Positions 17,432-27,383 of a stretch of DNA of 42,707 nt are shown piece after piece. The translations under genes and the position numbers were made by a program. This stretch comes from Legionella moravica DSM 19234. GTDB taxonomy: Bacteria > Pseudomonadota > Gammaproteobacteria > Legionellales > Legionellaceae. The notes below the pieces were generated by a model, which saw only the letters and a list, made by a program, of their open reading frames with translations, was not told where the DNA came from and made no database searches. Every line of letters starts with the position of its first letter. The first letter of the stretch is position 1. The stretch lies in NCBI RefSeq assembly GCF_000423305.1, contig NZ_AUHS01000030.1:1-42707 (forward strand). Reading direction: 5' to 3'.

Positions 17432-18535
17432 TTAAATTACGATTAATGTAGCATTCAAAGCGCCAGCCTGCTGTAAGGCTTCGAGTATGGAGATAACATC
17501 CGCCGGAGTTGCTCCTACAGCATTGATTCCTCGAACGATATCCTTCAAAGTAGTTCCTTTGGGAAGCACGAAGGCATGATTACTCTTTTGCTGAATGTTA
17601 ACCTGAGATTGCTGTGTTGAAACCGTTCGTCCCCCGGCAAATGCATTGGGCTGGCTTATTACCGGAGTCTCGGTGATACTGACCACGAGATTTCCATGAG
17701 ATACAGCCGCTGATTTAACAATCACGTTACTGGAAATAACAACCGTACCAGTCCTTGAGTTAATGATAATTTTAGCAACGGGTTCTCCTGGCGTGAACTC
17801 TATATTCTCCAGGACAGAAACATAGTCTACCCGTTGAGATAATTTTTTCGGTGCAGTTACTGTAACCGAAGTAGCATCGAGAGGCCTTGCTGTACCTGGT
17901 CCCATCATTTCATTAATGGCATCGCTCATCCGTTTTGCAGTAGTAAAATCAGGGGCATGCAAATTATAGGTTAATGTTTTTGAGAAATAAAAAGGATTAG
18001 GAATGTCTGCTTCAACGGTAGCTCCATTCGGGATTCGTCCTCCGCTAGGAACGTTGACTGTGACACTGGAACCATCGGAACCCGCTGCGCTGATACCAGA
18101 AACAACAACGTTACCCTGTGACATGGCATATACACGACCATCCGCTCCTTTTAATGGGGTAAGTAATAAAGTTCCCCCGAGCAGACTTTTAGAATCACCA
18201 ATGGATGAGATATTCACATCCAGTGTTTGCCCTTTTTTCATAAACGTAGAAAGACTGGCTGTAACCATCACTGCAGCAATGTTTTTAGAATTTAGTCTAA
18301 TGCCAGGGGGAATGTTGATACCCAACTGAGTTAACATATTGGCGAAAGTATCTTCGGTATATTTAGTTCCTGATTTATCACCAGTACCATTTAATCCCAC
18401 AACCAATCCATAACCAACCAACTGGTTGGTTCGGACTCCAGACAAAGTTGCTATGTCTTTGATCCGTTCAGCAAAAGCTGAACTAAAGATCAAATTCATT
18501 ACTATAAACCATGTAATAACCAGCAGTCGCCGCAT
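17432..18535 (-). CDS. flgI: Flagellar P-ring protein FlgI
   Basis: A 367-aa protein with a Sec signal peptide (hydrophobic [14 protein letters not shown], likely cleavage after SAFA at residue 22) and the family start [31 protein letters not shown]. The C-terminus ([24 protein letters not shown]) is the typical FlgI ending. It forms the periplasmic P-ring around the rod in peptidoglycan. GGAAC precedes the ATG. It sits 30 bases after flgH and 24 bases before flgJ. Length matches the family (about 365 aa). Confidence 0.97.
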   Translation of the reverse strand: MRRLLVITWFIVMNLIFSSAFAERIKDIATLSGVRTNQLVGYGLVVGLNGTGDKSGTKYTEDTFANMLTQLGINIPPGIRLNSKNIAAVMVTASLSTFMKKGQTLDVNISSIGDSKSLLGGTLLLTPLKGADGRVYAMSQGNVVVSGISAAGSDGSSVTVNVPSGGRIPNGATVEADIPNPFYFSKTLTYNLHAPDFTTAKRMSDAINEMMGPGTARPLDATSVTVTAPKKLSQRVDYVSVLENIEFTPGEPVAKIIINSRTGTVVISSNVIVKSAAVSHGNLVVSITETPVISQPNAFAGGRTVSTQQSQVNIQQKSNHAFVLPKGTTLKDIVRGINAVGATPADVISILEALQQAGALNATLIVI

Positions 18536-18564
18536 TACAGTTCCTTGTTAATTGCCTTTTAAAA

Positions 18565-19257
18565 TTAAGTTGGGAATAACGGACTCCAAAGGAATCGAGC
18601 AAACCAACCCTGAGCATTCGTATTATTAACTTGTCCCGTTCCCCCATAAGATATTCTGGCATTCGCTACTCTATCTGAAGTAACCGAATTATCCGCTCTG
18701 ATATCCTGAGGTCGAACTATACCAGAAAGTTGCACGTATTCATTGCCTTGGTTAATTTTAACCCATTTTTCACCCTGTACTACCATATTTCCATTAGCCA
18801 GGACTTTAGCGACGGTAACTGAAATGCTACCCGCCAATCGATTATTCTGAATGGACTTGGCATCACCAGTAAATTTCCTTTGGTTGCTCAGATCAAAATC
18901 CATGCTGTATCCACTACCCAATGAAATGGGTCTACCCAGAAACAGGTTATTGGTCACTTGTTCCTGATCATTTTTCTTTTGCGTTGTCGATGCATTTTTT
19001 TGAGCATCAGTACGTTCAACCAGGAAAATAGTCAATATATCACCAGGATGCCTTGCTCTTGGTGTTTCAAAAAGGGGTAAAGCTGTTTCACTACTGTAGA
19101 TGGCTCCATTGGCTTTTCGTAGTTCTTTAGGATCCGGGCCAGTGGGATAAGTTGGAGCGTACTCAGGGTTTGTTCCAGGAGTCGGTGGATTAATTGCTTC
19201 ACACCCGCTCAACAGAAGCACTGAAAAACAAGTTGCAGCTAATTTTAGAGTTTTCAT
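18565..19257 (-). CDS. flgH: Flagellar L-ring lipoprotein FlgH
   Basis: A 230-aa protein with a lipoprotein signal: hydrophobic ATCFSVLLLSGC with lipobox LLSG-C19. It is therefore predicted to be lipidated and placed in the outer membrane as the L-ring. The conserved FlgH core is present: HPGDILTIFLVE near residue 70, then GSISVTVAKVLANGNMVVQGEKWVKI, and the end SVTSDRVANARISYGGTGQV. Length is normal. It lies between flgG and flgI with short gaps. Confidence 0.97.
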   Translation of the reverse strand: MKTLKLAATCFSVLLLSGCEAINPPTPGTNPEYAPTYPTGPDPKELRKANGAIYSSETALPLFETPRARHPGDILTIFLVERTDAQKNASTTQKKNDQEQVTNNLFLGRPISLGSGYSMDFDLSNQRKFTGDAKSIQNNRLAGSISVTVAKVLANGNMVVQGEKWVKINQGNEYVQLSGIVRPQDIRADNSVTSDRVANARISYGGTGQVNNTNAQGWFARFLWSPLFPT

Positions 19258-19270
19258 GACACTAATCCGC

Positions 19271-20056
19271 TTATAGAGTTTGTGTTAAATACTGCAACAT
19301 ACTGTCGACAGTCTGAATGCTCTTTGCGGTAATTTCATAACTTCGTTGAGCCTGAATCATATTCACCAACTCTTCAACCACATTCACGTTAGATGCCTCA
19401 AGAGAACCTTGAAGCAAGGTTCCCAGTCCAGAGTTACCGGGATTATCGGTTTGAGGGGTTCCACTGGCAGCTGTTTCAGTAAATAAATTTTGCCCTATGG
19501 GTTGAAGACCTGCATTATTAATAAAGTTGGTTAACTGGATTGTTCCAATTACTGACGGGGTATTATTTCCAGCAACGGTGGCACTTACCGTTCCATCTGT
19601 TCCAATTGTAATGCCTATTGTTTGCGCAGGAACGGTTATGGCAGGTTGAATGGGGTATCCATTACTGTTAACAATCTGTCCTGTATTGTCTGTCTTTAGG
19701 CTTCCATCTCGTGTATAAGCCTGAGTACCATCCGGCATCAGAACCGTTAAGAATCCCTGACCCTCAATCGCGACATCGAGAGGATTTTGAGTATTTTGCA
19801 GACCACCCTGAGCAAACATTTTTTCTGTTGCAACCAGGTGAACACCGGTTCCCATATTGATACCAGTCGGGATTTGAGAGTTCTGAGTTGATTGAGCTCC
19901 CGCCTGACGCAGGTTTTGATAAATTAAGTCTTCAAATAAGGCTCTACCCTTTTTAAATCCCGTGGTGTTAACGTTTGCAAGGTTATTCGCGATGGTAGCA
20001 ATATTTTTATCCTGGGCTTCCAAGCCAGATTTACTGACCCATAGTGCTGGTTCCAT
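19271..20056 (-). CDS. flgG: Flagellar distal rod protein FlgG
   Basis: I choose ATG 20056 (MEPALWVSKSGLEAQ, 261 aa) because GGGAG lies seven bases upstream and the length equals the usual 260 aa; an ATG five codons earlier lacks that spacing. The N-terminus has the rod signature NLANVNTTGFKKGRALFEDL and the C-terminus ends with ELVNMIQAQRSYEITAKSIQTVDSML, as in distal rod proteins. FlgG forms the distal rod that passes through the P and L rings. It lies between flgF and flgH. Confidence 0.97.
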   Translation of the reverse strand: MEPALWVSKSGLEAQDKNIATIANNLANVNTTGFKKGRALFEDLIYQNLRQAGAQSTQNSQIPTGINMGTGVHLVATEKMFAQGGLQNTQNPLDVAIEGQGFLTVLMPDGTQAYTRDGSLKTDNTGQIVNSNGYPIQPAITVPAQTIGITIGTDGTVSATVAGNNTPSVIGTIQLTNFINNAGLQPIGQNLFTETAASGTPQTDNPGNSGLGTLLQGSLEASNVNVVEELVNMIQAQRSYEITAKSIQTVDSMLQYLTQTL

Positions 20057-20091
20057 GACTGTCTCCCGCATTTATTCTTATTATTTTAAGA

Positions 20092-20841
20092 CTAATCCTG
20101 CAATAGTTGTGCCAATTTTTGTCCATTATCATCTACTGTTGAAAGTATTTTCATTTGGGCATCAAATTCGCGACCAGCACTGATCATTCCCACCATTTGA
20201 TCAATCGCCTTAACATTTGAACCCTCAATTGCACCATTAATCACTTTTACAGTCGAGTCAGCTTTAGCTATACCCCCTTGCTTAAGCTGCATTAATCCTT
20301 CATCGTTTTTAACAATATTGGTTCTATCCAGTTTGACCAGTTTAATTCTATCCAATATCGCAAGGCTTTTGACATCTCCTTCTAATGGAATGATCGTTAT
20401 GGTGCCGTCATTGCCAATTTCTATAGATTTTGCAGGTGGGATGGAAATTGGACCACCATCCCCCATGACTACTTTTCCCGAAGCTGTAATTAATTGTCTG
20501 TTAACATCCAATCGTAGACTTCCTCCACGAGTGTAAGCTTCATTTCCCTGACCGTCCCTCACTGCCATCCATCCATCACCGTCTATAGCAACATCAAGAT
20601 CGCGGCCAGTAGTAATAATCTCACCAGGTGTCAAATCTATGCCATTGGGTGCCTGAACAACAAACGATTGTCCACTTTTCTCGTTGACTCCATTAGCGTC
20701 ACTCATGTACATAGTTTGCGCCTGATAGAGATCTGCTTTAAAACCTGGGGTGTTTATATTCGCCAAATTATTGGCGATTAACTCCTGTCTTTTAAAATCA
20801 GAACGCCCACCATTTACAGCATTATACAGAATAGGCTCCAT
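20092..20841 (-). CDS. flgF: Flagellar proximal rod protein FlgF
   Basis: A 249-aa protein, MEPILYNAVNGGRSDFKRQE, with the rod signature NNLANINTPGFKADLYQAQ and the C-terminal coiled segment MVGMISAGREFDAQMKILSTVDDN. It resembles FlgG but is shorter and lacks FlgG's insertion, as expected for FlgF. It builds the proximal rod in the periplasm. Ten bases follow the flgE stop, and it lies upstream of flgG. Confidence 0.96.
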   Translation of the reverse strand: MEPILYNAVNGGRSDFKRQELIANNLANINTPGFKADLYQAQTMYMSDANGVNEKSGQSFVVQAPNGIDLTPGEIITTGRDLDVAIDGDGWMAVRDGQGNEAYTRGGSLRLDVNRQLITASGKVVMGDGGPISIPPAKSIEIGNDGTITIIPLEGDVKSLAILDRIKLVKLDRTNIVKNDEGLMQLKQGGIAKADSTVKVINGAIEGSNVKAIDQMVGMISAGREFDAQMKILSTVDDNGQKLAQLLQD

Positions 20842-20851
20842 GGCTTATCTC

Positions 20852-22165
20852 CTACCTTATATTAATGATGGTTTGAGTAATGGCATCCCCTGTTCGTATG
20901 GTTTGTGCATTTGCCTGGAAATTACGCTGGGCGCCAATTAATTTGACCAACTCACTGGTTAAATCCACATTAGACTCTTCCAGGCGGCCTGAATTAATCA
21001 ATCCCAAGCCACCAGTTCCTGCGCCACTCACTAATGGTTGACCTGAAGAAAAGGTCTCAGCCCAACTCGTATTTCCTAAATTTTGCAAGCTTTCCGGATC
21101 AGAAAAGTTGGCCAACAATACTTGTCCCATAGTCAGTGTGCGACCGTTAGTATAACGACCGAGAATCACTCCTGAATCATCAATATCCAAACCAGCAAGG
21201 CTGCCTGTTGTGTATCCATCATTTTGAGTTGCCTGAACCGCAAAGGGACTACCAAATTGTGTGCTGTCAGACAAGTCAATATTGATACTCAAAGGGTTCG
21301 AGCCATTGTTTAAATTATATGATATTGGAATGTAATTATTAGGCAATGGGGCGTTTGCTGTATCGGTTACCCCTGCAAAGGTTCCATCCGTATTAAAGTT
21401 TGCCCGGAACAAATTGTCTGTATTATTAGGTCCAACGTTGGCAGGTACGTTTTGATTATCAATTTGAAAGGCAACATACCATTGATTCATTGTTCCAGGA
21501 GGAGACGCGGCATTAGGGTCTCCCGCTACAGCTGCTGAGTCTGCCCGAATAAAATACATGCTTAATACATGAGAATTTCCCAAACTGTCATATATTGTAG
21601 ATGAGCTGACGTTATTATAGGTATCAGTAGCTGGAGTTGAACCACCAACCCAATCAACCGCAGGTGCTTTGCTCTGAGAATATAAATTGACTCCCGCAGT
21701 GAGCAAGCTACTCGCCTTGGGACTAATATTGGCAGTATTAATTTGTAAATCACCTGAAGCACCAGTAATGGCACCACTTTTATCTGCAAGCAACCCAGTC
21801 AAGCGTTGATTGTTCGCATTAACAATGTGATTTTCATTATCCAGTTTAAACTGACCTGCACGGGTGTATACTTTTGCCCCCTGGTCACTCAAAATAAAAA
21901 ATCCGGATCCATTTACGGCAAGATCCAATGTATTATTTGTTGGGCTTAATGTTCCAGTTGCAAATGATTGATGCACTCGAGATAATTTAACCCCGCTTCC
22001 AACGGATGTACTACCTGTTCCATAGGCACTATAGGTATAGATGTCAGCAAACTCTGCGCGCGATCCCTTAAATCCAACTGTTGCTGAGTTAGCGATATTA
22101 TTACCTATGACATCCAGGTCTTTGGTCGATGCCTGTATTCCACTTAATGCTGTATTAAAAACCAT
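20852..22165 (-). CDS. flgE: Flagellar hook protein FlgE
   Basis: ATG 22165 (MVFNTALSGIQASTKDLDV) is preferred over ATG 22198 because a perfect AGGAGG lies six bases upstream and the family starts here; this gives 437 aa. The N-terminal rod/hook signature NNIANSATVGFKGSRAEFADIY and the C-terminal SNVDLTSELVKLIGAQRNFQANAQTI are both clear. The middle is the variable surface-exposed hook domain. It polymerises into the extracellular hook, capped during growth by FlgD, encoded just upstream. Confidence 0.97.
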   Translation of the reverse strand: MVFNTALSGIQASTKDLDVIGNNIANSATVGFKGSRAEFADIYTYSAYGTGSTSVGSGVKLSRVHQSFATGTLSPTNNTLDLAVNGSGFFILSDQGAKVYTRAGQFKLDNENHIVNANNQRLTGLLADKSGAITGASGDLQINTANISPKASSLLTAGVNLYSQSKAPAVDWVGGSTPATDTYNNVSSSTIYDSLGNSHVLSMYFIRADSAAVAGDPNAASPPGTMNQWYVAFQIDNQNVPANVGPNNTDNLFRANFNTDGTFAGVTDTANAPLPNNYIPISYNLNNGSNPLSINIDLSDSTQFGSPFAVQATQNDGYTTGSLAGLDIDDSGVILGRYTNGRTLTMGQVLLANFSDPESLQNLGNTSWAETFSSGQPLVSGAGTGGLGLINSGRLEESNVDLTSELVKLIGAQRNFQANAQTIRTGDAITQTIINIR

Positions 22166-22226
22166 AATAGCCTCCTGCTTATAATTTTTAGCACTCACCC
22201 AGATACATGCAGAGATTGCAGCTCTT

Positions 22227-22901
22227 TTATACTGTTATTTGCCTTACCTGGTCTAGAGATATTGAACCAATTCCCGAAACATTGAGTTTTAAACCTTCTC
22301 CGTTTTGACCCAAACTAACGCTGTCGACATTTGCTGAAGTCATGGTTTTTAATGCAACTTCCTGTCCACCATAAGTTCCATTGACTTTAATTTTATAATT
22401 TCCAGCCGCTACGCGTTGATTATTTTGATCGGTTCCATCCCAGTTAAATTGAAAGAAACCAGGTGTAGGCTGCCCCAAAGTAAAGGTTTTAATAAGCTCT
22501 CCAGATGCTGAGTAAACAGATGCCGTTGGATTGGCAAGTCCTGCGGGCATGTCTATGGCTGCCTTGGCATCACCATCAGTTCCCAGGCTCAGACCGTCGC
22601 TGTGAACCAAAACTTTACGTCCCACCAGCGCAGAAGCTTGAAGGGCCTGATTGGATTGTAAAGAAGTAGCCATTTGCTGTAATGAATCTTGCATACGGGT
22701 AATACCGTCATTGGTACTAAACTGTGCTAACTGTGATAGGAATTCACCATTAGGTTGTGGCTGCATGGGATCCTGATTTTGTACTTGAGCAACCATAAGC
22801 CTTAAAAAATCCTGCTGCCCTAAACTTGTTCTGGCAGAAGAATCCGCCTGACTCAGTCCTAAAGTGCTTGCTGCGTTAGCTCCATTTACTGAATTTGTCA
22901 T
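22227..22901 (-). CDS. flgD: Flagellar hook-cap protein FlgD
   Basis: I choose ATG 22901 (MTNSVNGANAAS, 224 aa) because GGGGA is well placed upstream and this avoids overlap with flgC; an in-frame ATG at 22928 would overlap flgC by eight bases. The conserved N-terminal block LGQQDFLRLMVAQVQNQDPMQPQPNGEFLSQLAQF identifies FlgD (only parts are cited here as motif). A C-terminal Ig-like FlgD domain has FNWDGTDQNNQRVAAGNYKIKV. The protein caps the growing hook and is then lost. Confidence 0.96.
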   Translation of the reverse strand: MTNSVNGANAASTLGLSQADSSARTSLGQQDFLRLMVAQVQNQDPMQPQPNGEFLSQLAQFSTNDGITRMQDSLQQMATSLQSNQALQASALVGRKVLVHSDGLSLGTDGDAKAAIDMPAGLANPTASVYSASGELIKTFTLGQPTPGFFQFNWDGTDQNNQRVAAGNYKIKVNGTYGGQEVALKTMTSANVDSVSLGQNGEGLKLNVSGIGSISLDQVRQITV

Positions 22902-22920
22902 TCTGTTCCCCTTATTCACC

Positions 22921-23343
22921 TTATTCACCCAATTGCAGTGTTCTTTGCATCAGTTGCTTGGTAGTATTGAGTAATTCTATGTTCATTTGATACGATCTGG
23001 ACGCAGAAATCACATTAGCCATTTCCTCGACGTAATTGATATTTGGGGTATAAACAAACCCATTCTCATCAGCCAGGGGACTATTAGGATTATAGCGCCT
23101 TGAAGGCTCCGCATTACTCTCATAAATGCCCTTCAATTGCACGCCCGCCCTGATATTATCTCCCATCCATTGATTTGCTTTTTCCTGAACAGCCTGAAAA
23201 ACTGGATATTTGGCTTGATACACTTCGTCAGGACTACTGGCCTCAACGTTCGCATTACTCATATTTCCAGCGCTTGTAGTCAATCGAGCAGTTTCTGCCG
23301 TCATAGCTGATCCGGCAATGTCAAAAATGGTATTTAATGACAT
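22921..23343 (-). CDS. flgC: Flagellar proximal rod protein FlgC
   Basis: A 140-aa protein starting MSLNTIFDIAGSAMTAETAR, with the C-terminal signature NVISASRSYQMNIELLNTTKQLMQRTL typical of FlgC. The region YTPNINYVEEMA before it is highly conserved in rod proteins. It starts two bases after the flgB stop, which suggests coupling. It acts with FlgB, FlgF and FlgG in the proximal rod. Confidence 0.97.
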   Translation of the reverse strand: MSLNTIFDIAGSAMTAETARLTTSAGNMSNANVEASSPDEVYQAKYPVFQAVQEKANQWMGDNIRAGVQLKGIYESNAEPSRRYNPNSPLADENGFVYTPNINYVEEMANVISASRSYQMNIELLNTTKQLMQRTLQLGE

Positions 23344-23345
23344 GA

Positions 23346-23738
23346 TTATTCTCCTTTTAACGCAACGATCATGGATTTAATTTTACCGTCAAGAAAACTA
23401 AGACTTGCTTGATAATTGAGCGCATTCTTCGTGAATTCTGCGGTTTCAATGTCTTTATCGACCGTGTTCCCGTCCATCGATTTATGATTCGTGATGCGAT
23501 ACTTCATTTGTGCAGAAATATCCGCATTGCTGCTGATATGATTCGCTGAAGTAGTCTGTAATTGCTGAGAACTTCCTGCCATGGAAGCAGCGAGAACCTC
23601 ATTAAAGTCCATATCTCTGGCCTTATAATTTGGAGTATTCACATTGGCCAGGTTATTCGCTAATTGGGATGCTCGCTGATCTCGGACAAGAAGCGCTTTG
23701 GCATGAATCCCAAAGTAAGAATCAAGATTAAGAGGCAT
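23346..23738 (-). CDS. flgB: Flagellar proximal rod protein FlgB
   Basis: ATG 23738 ([20 protein letters not shown], 130 aa) has AGGAG five bases upstream; an in-frame GTG two codons earlier is less likely. The rod signature [18 protein letters not shown] is present, and the C-terminal half ([22 protein letters not shown]) is typical. It is the first gene of the flg operon, directly below a sigma-54 promoter, and divergent from hemF. flgA, flgM and flgN are not in this window. Confidence 0.97.
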   Translation of the reverse strand: MPLNLDSYFGIHAKALLVRDQRASQLANNLANVNTPNYKARDMDFNEVLAASMAGSSQQLQTTSANHISSNADISAQMKYRITNHKSMDGNTVDKDIETAEFTKNALNYQASLSFLDGKIKSMIVALKGE

Positions 23739-23769
23739 ATTCACTCCTTTTTATTATTGATATTAATAA

Positions 23770-23786
23770 AGCAAACATTGTGCCAA
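23770..23786 (-). promoter_or_regulatory. Sigma-54 (RpoN) promoter of the flg operon
   Basis: On the minus strand TTGGCAC-AATGT-TTGCT reproduces the -24/-12 consensus TGGCAC-N5-TTGCW exactly. It lies 32 bases upstream of the flgB start, leaving room for a transcription start near 23758. Known: middle-class flagellar genes in Legionella depend on RpoN with the activator FleQ. No sigma-28-type promoter was seen here. Confidence 0.85.
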
Positions 23787-23837
23787 TACAGAAAGAGTGA
23801 GAAAATAAGGCAATTTAACTTGTCTGGAGTACTCTAT

Positions 23838-24776
23838 ATGTCAGACTGTAAGACAATTCCTCCAAACGCCATCCAACTTATTAAATCTTATCTGCTGCAG
23901 TTGCAAAATTCAATTTGCTCGACTGTTGAGGAACTTGACGGTTCAGCTCAATTTAAAGAAGAGTCCTGGGAACGCCCTGGTGGTGGAGGTGGGATCACCC
24001 GAGTACTGTCCAATGGTGGAGTATTTGCCAAGGCTGGAGTCAATTTTTCCCATGTTTCGGGAGAACAATTACCTGGTTCAGCTACTGCGCACCGACCCGA
24101 ACTGGCGGGTAGGCATTTTAGTGCATTAGGAGTGTCACTGGTCATTCATCCTGAAAATCCCTATGTTCCTACGTCACATGCAAATGTACGATTTTTTATT
24201 GCTGAAAAAGACGGAGCGGACCCCGTGTGGTGGTTTGGTGGTGGGTTTGATCTAACCCCCTACTACGGTTTTGTCGAAGATTGCAAACACTGGCATCAAA
24301 CAGCATATGAAGCCTGCCAACCATTTGGCTGCTCAATCTATCCTGAGTTTAAAAAATGGTGTGATGAATATTTCTTTATCAAACATCGAAACGAAGCTCG
24401 AGGGATCGGCGGATTATTTTTCGATGATTACAACAGAATCAGTTTTGATCACAGTTTTGCTTTAATGCAAAGCATAGGAAACCATTTTATTCCAGCGTAC
24501 GGCCCAATAGTTTCGCGTCGAAAAGATCATCCTTATGGATCTGAAGAAAAAGCATTTCAAAATTACAGACGTGGACGATATGTCGAGTTTAATTTAGTCT
24601 ATGATCGAGGTACGCTATTTGGTTTACAATCTGGCGGCAGAACGGAATCCATATTGATGTCACTTCCACCAGAAGTACATTGGAATTACAATTGGCATCC
24701 AGAAGAAGGCAGCAAGGAAAGTATCTTGTATACCGACTTCCTCCCGGCAAAAGATTGGATTAATGCTGATCCTTAG
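23838..24776 (+). CDS. hemF: Aerobic coproporphyrinogen III oxidase HemF
   Basis: ATG 23838 ([13 protein letters not shown], 312 aa) is chosen because GGAG lies eight bases upstream and the family's N-terminus begins near here; a longer in-frame extension to 23664 would overlap flgB. Conserved HemF blocks are visible: [25 protein letters not shown], then [15 protein letters not shown] and [18 protein letters not shown]. The enzyme oxidatively decarboxylates coproporphyrinogen III to protoporphyrinogen IX using oxygen, in the cytoplasm as a dimer. It is a single gene, divergent from flgB and convergent with the MFS gene. Confidence 0.97.
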   Translation: MSDCKTIPPNAIQLIKSYLLQLQNSICSTVEELDGSAQFKEESWERPGGGGGITRVLSNGGVFAKAGVNFSHVSGEQLPGSATAHRPELAGRHFSALGVSLVIHPENPYVPTSHANVRFFIAEKDGADPVWWFGGGFDLTPYYGFVEDCKHWHQTAYEACQPFGCSIYPEFKKWCDEYFFIKHRNEARGIGGLFFDDYNRISFDHSFALMQSIGNHFIPAYGPIVSRRKDHPYGSEEKAFQNYRRGRYVEFNLVYDRGTLFGLQSGGRTESILMSLPPEVHWNYNWHPEEGSKESILYTDFLPAKDWINADP

Positions 24777-24858
24777 AGCATTTGTGGTCAACCGGTTGAA
24801 TCTTAATGAATAAAATACGACCTGCTAACCAGTTATTCAATTAGCCCGCATAGTTAAA

Positions 24859-26166
24859 TCAACCAAACCCAACATCGCTTTTGTTCTGCTGTCTCAAACA
24901 GACCCATAGCCCTAATGCTGCAATACTATTCATCACAGCAAGTAAGAGAAATACTTGAGGTATTGCTACATTAAAATGCAATAGGACCATCACTAAAATA
25001 GTACCAAACACCATGAATAGTGCATTATAAATATTATTGGCTGCAATTGTTCGTGCGCGTGCCTCAGGGTGACTGGCAACCTGTAAATAAGTATATAAGG
25101 GCACAACAAATAAACCGGCACAGAATGCCAGCATCAATAAATCAAAAGCGATTCGCCAATGGTTCAGATAAGTAAAAAAGACCAGCAATGGTGTCAACTG
25201 TTCCGTCATTTGATTTTCTGAAGGTGAAGCCCAATAAAGATCAAAAGTAAAACAGGTTAGTGCCAACATGGCAATTGGAACTATGGACAGGGAAATAGTC
25301 CCATGCAGTATTCGATTAATCATTAATGAACCTAAAGCGATGCCAATAGAAAAAATCGCTAAAAACACAGCAAACACGTTAGTATTTGCTCCTAACACAT
25401 AATGAGAATAATCCGGTAACTTGGTCAACAATACTGCGCCAATTAACCAGAACCAGGAAATCGTTAATGTGGATAATAAAATCTTTTTATCCTTTTTGGC
25501 TTGTTTTAACATCATTAAGGTGGAACGCCAGATATGGAAATCCACATGCAAGGTCTGGAGAGATGATGGTGCACTTGGAATAAACAGACTGGAAATTAGT
25601 CCGGAACATGCCGCGCCAAGCGTCATGAGCATCGCAAAGGAAGGTGTTGCCCGATCTGAACCAATTGCTAGTGTTCCCAGGGTTGTTCCTAACAAGATGG
25701 CTACAAAAGTACTGGCCTCTATTAAACCCGTGGCACGCAGTAAATCCTGTTTTGGCAGGAGATCTGGCAAGATCGCGTACTTTATCGGTCCAAAAAATGA
25801 CGAGTGAATTCCCAAGCCAGTCAGGGTAAACATCATCAAAAAGATATTTCCTCTGTACAAGGCGAAACTGCCTAGTAGCATCAAAATAACTTCGAATACT
25901 TTTACCAAACGTGCTAACAGTGCTTTATCAAATTTATCAGCTAATTGCCCGGATAGGGCTGAAAAAATAAAGAATGGAGAGATATACAATGCACCAGCCA
26001 ATGCTTGATAATATTCAGATTGAGATTGAACATGGCTTAGATGGTAGCTAATCATCGTTAACATTGCCAATTTATAAGCATTATCATTAAAGGCACCGAA
26101 AAACTGAGTAAGAAAGATCGGTAGAAATTTTCTCTGCTTTAGAAGATTAATATACCCTGAACTCAC
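24859..26166 (-). CDS. MFS transporter, LplT-like
   Basis: A roughly 435-aa membrane protein with about 12 hydrophobic segments. The N-terminal block LKQRKFLPIFLTQFFGAFNDNAYK is typical of the LplT/lysophospholipid-transporter branch of the major facilitator superfamily (only part cited as motif). SGQLADKFDKALLARLVK resembles the MFS loop 2-3 signature. I place the start at GTG 26166 with GGGGA upstream, because the 42 residues of the longer frame (to 26292) are not MFS-like; that start is possible. In bacteria with LplT the partner acyltransferase is often adjacent or fused; it is absent here, so the lysophospholipid substrate is uncertain. Convergent with hemF. Confidence 0.85.
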   Translation of the reverse strand: MSSGYINLLKQRKFLPIFLTQFFGAFNDNAYKLAMLTMISYHLSHVQSQSEYYQALAGALYISPFFIFSALSGQLADKFDKALLARLVKVFEVILMLLGSFALYRGNIFLMMFTLTGLGIHSSFFGPIKYAILPDLLPKQDLLRATGLIEASTFVAILLGTTLGTLAIGSDRATPSFAMLMTLGAACSGLISSLFIPSAPSSLQTLHVDFHIWRSTLMMLKQAKKDKKILLSTLTISWFWLIGAVLLTKLPDYSHYVLGANTNVFAVFLAIFSIGIALGSLMINRILHGTISLSIVPIAMLALTCFTFDLYWASPSENQMTEQLTPLLVFFTYLNHWRIAFDLLMLAFCAGLFVVPLYTYLQVASHPEARARTIAANNIYNALFMVFGTILVMVLLHFNVAIPQVFLLLAVMNSIAALGLWVCLRQQNKSDVGFG

Positions 26167-26423
26167 AATATCCCCATCAATACTGTAATAAATGAATATC
26201 AGCAAGGATATTGGGGTCCCGGTAGAAAGTAAATGAAAAATCTCAATTAACTGATTAAATTCACTCTCAAATTTAACGTAACAAAAACACATGCCGCTTT
26301 TGAAAGCGTACCTTCATCTGATTGCTATAAATAAAAAAACGAATTATTGATATACTGCCTTGCATTGAAAAAAATTGACAAACAAATAGGGTTCAAGCAC
26401 CACCTATTGCTCTAGTGAATCGC

Positions 26424-27383
26424 TTAGACCAACTCATCAAGCAATTGCTCTATTTTTTTGGTTTCACCCCGGTAAAACAGAGTGTCTACGGGGCATACAA
26501 CAAATTGACCGGGTAAGCTTTCTTTTTTGATTGCTTGAAATCCGTGACGCTCATAAAACTTTTGTGCCGCTTGCAATTGCTCTACTGTGCCAAGAAACAA
26601 TTCTTTAAAACCATGCTTTAATGAATTCTTAATCAACGTTCTTAGTAATAAAGATGCAATACCCAACCCTCGATATTCAGGAGTTAGAAAAAATTTTTTC
26701 AGTTCTCCCTGTTCATTATTTATTTTCTTTAACCCGATGCTCCCAATAATTGTGCCTTGAGCATCAACAGCATACCAAAAATTACAGGAATTATTAAAAT
26801 AGTAGTTATCTTCCGCCTTAAGAATTGATATGTTGATATCAGCGGTTACAGGGATATTAAATTCTTCAACCTGAATTCGCTCAATCATGGTCATTATTTG
26901 TTTTCGTAAGGTTCTTGAAGTTGAAAGTCTTAAGAGTTTGACCTGATCTCGCGCAATACGGCTTTGTTCAAGAGCTAAAGCGTATTTGCCAATGGCACTA
27001 ATCACCTGCTCTTTATCTTCCTGTGTCAAAAAATGAAATGCCCGCTTGATTTTGCTGTTAGAATACTCGTCAATATAATGAATTTTTTCTTTGCCCTTAT
27101 CGGTGATTCTGAGAAAACGTTCTCGCTTATCTATCCCTTCCGTCGCAGAAACCAAACCCTCTTTAATCAAGGATGTAACTATTCGAGATAATGTAGGCAT
27201 CGAAATTAACAGTAATTGACTCAATTTGGCACTGGTAACATTGGGTTCTTTATTAATCTCTATCAAAGCATGCCAATATGAAGGTTGTTCTTTGGCATCG
27301 ATTTTGTTTAATTGCAGCATCCCTAACTCGCGAATCAATTTTCGGGAGTGATGTCTTAATGTATCAATTGAATCATTCATCAT
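26424..27383 (-). CDS. MarR-type regulator fused to a GNAT acetyltransferase
   Basis: A 319-aa two-domain protein. Residues about 1-145 form a winged helix-turn-helix of the MarR family (LSQLLLISMPTLSRIVTSLIKEGLVS, then a wing with DKRERFLRITDKG). Residues about 165-319 are a GNAT domain with the acetyl-CoA signature YRGLGIASLLLRTLI and the ending LQAAQKFYERHGFQAI. Such MarR-GNAT fusions are known in bacteria; they are thought to couple DNA binding with acetyl-CoA or metabolite sensing, but the target here is unknown. GAGGA precedes the ATG. It lies upstream of the MITE-like element and divergent from the LysE-type exporter, which may be its target (inference). Confidence 0.9.
   Translation of the reverse strand: MMNDSIDTLRHHSRKLIRELGMLQLNKIDAKEQPSYWHALIEINKEPNVTSAKLSQLLLISMPTLSRIVTSLIKEGLVSATEGIDKRERFLRITDKGKEKIHYIDEYSNSKIKRAFHFLTQEDKEQVISAIGKYALALEQSRIARDQVKLLRLSTSRTLRKQIMTMIERIQVEEFNIPVTADINISILKAEDNYYFNNSCNFWYAVDAQGTIIGSIGLKKINNEQGELKKFFLTPEYRGLGIASLLLRTLIKNSLKHGFKELFLGTVEQLQAAQKFYERHGFQAIKKESLPGQFVVCPVDTLFYRGETKKIEQLLDELV

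Noticed and set aside
24788..24799. Palindrome TCAACCGGTTGA between hemF and the MFS gene
   Set aside because: It has no loop and no T-tract. It might be a protein-binding site, but nothing supports a role as terminator or operator.
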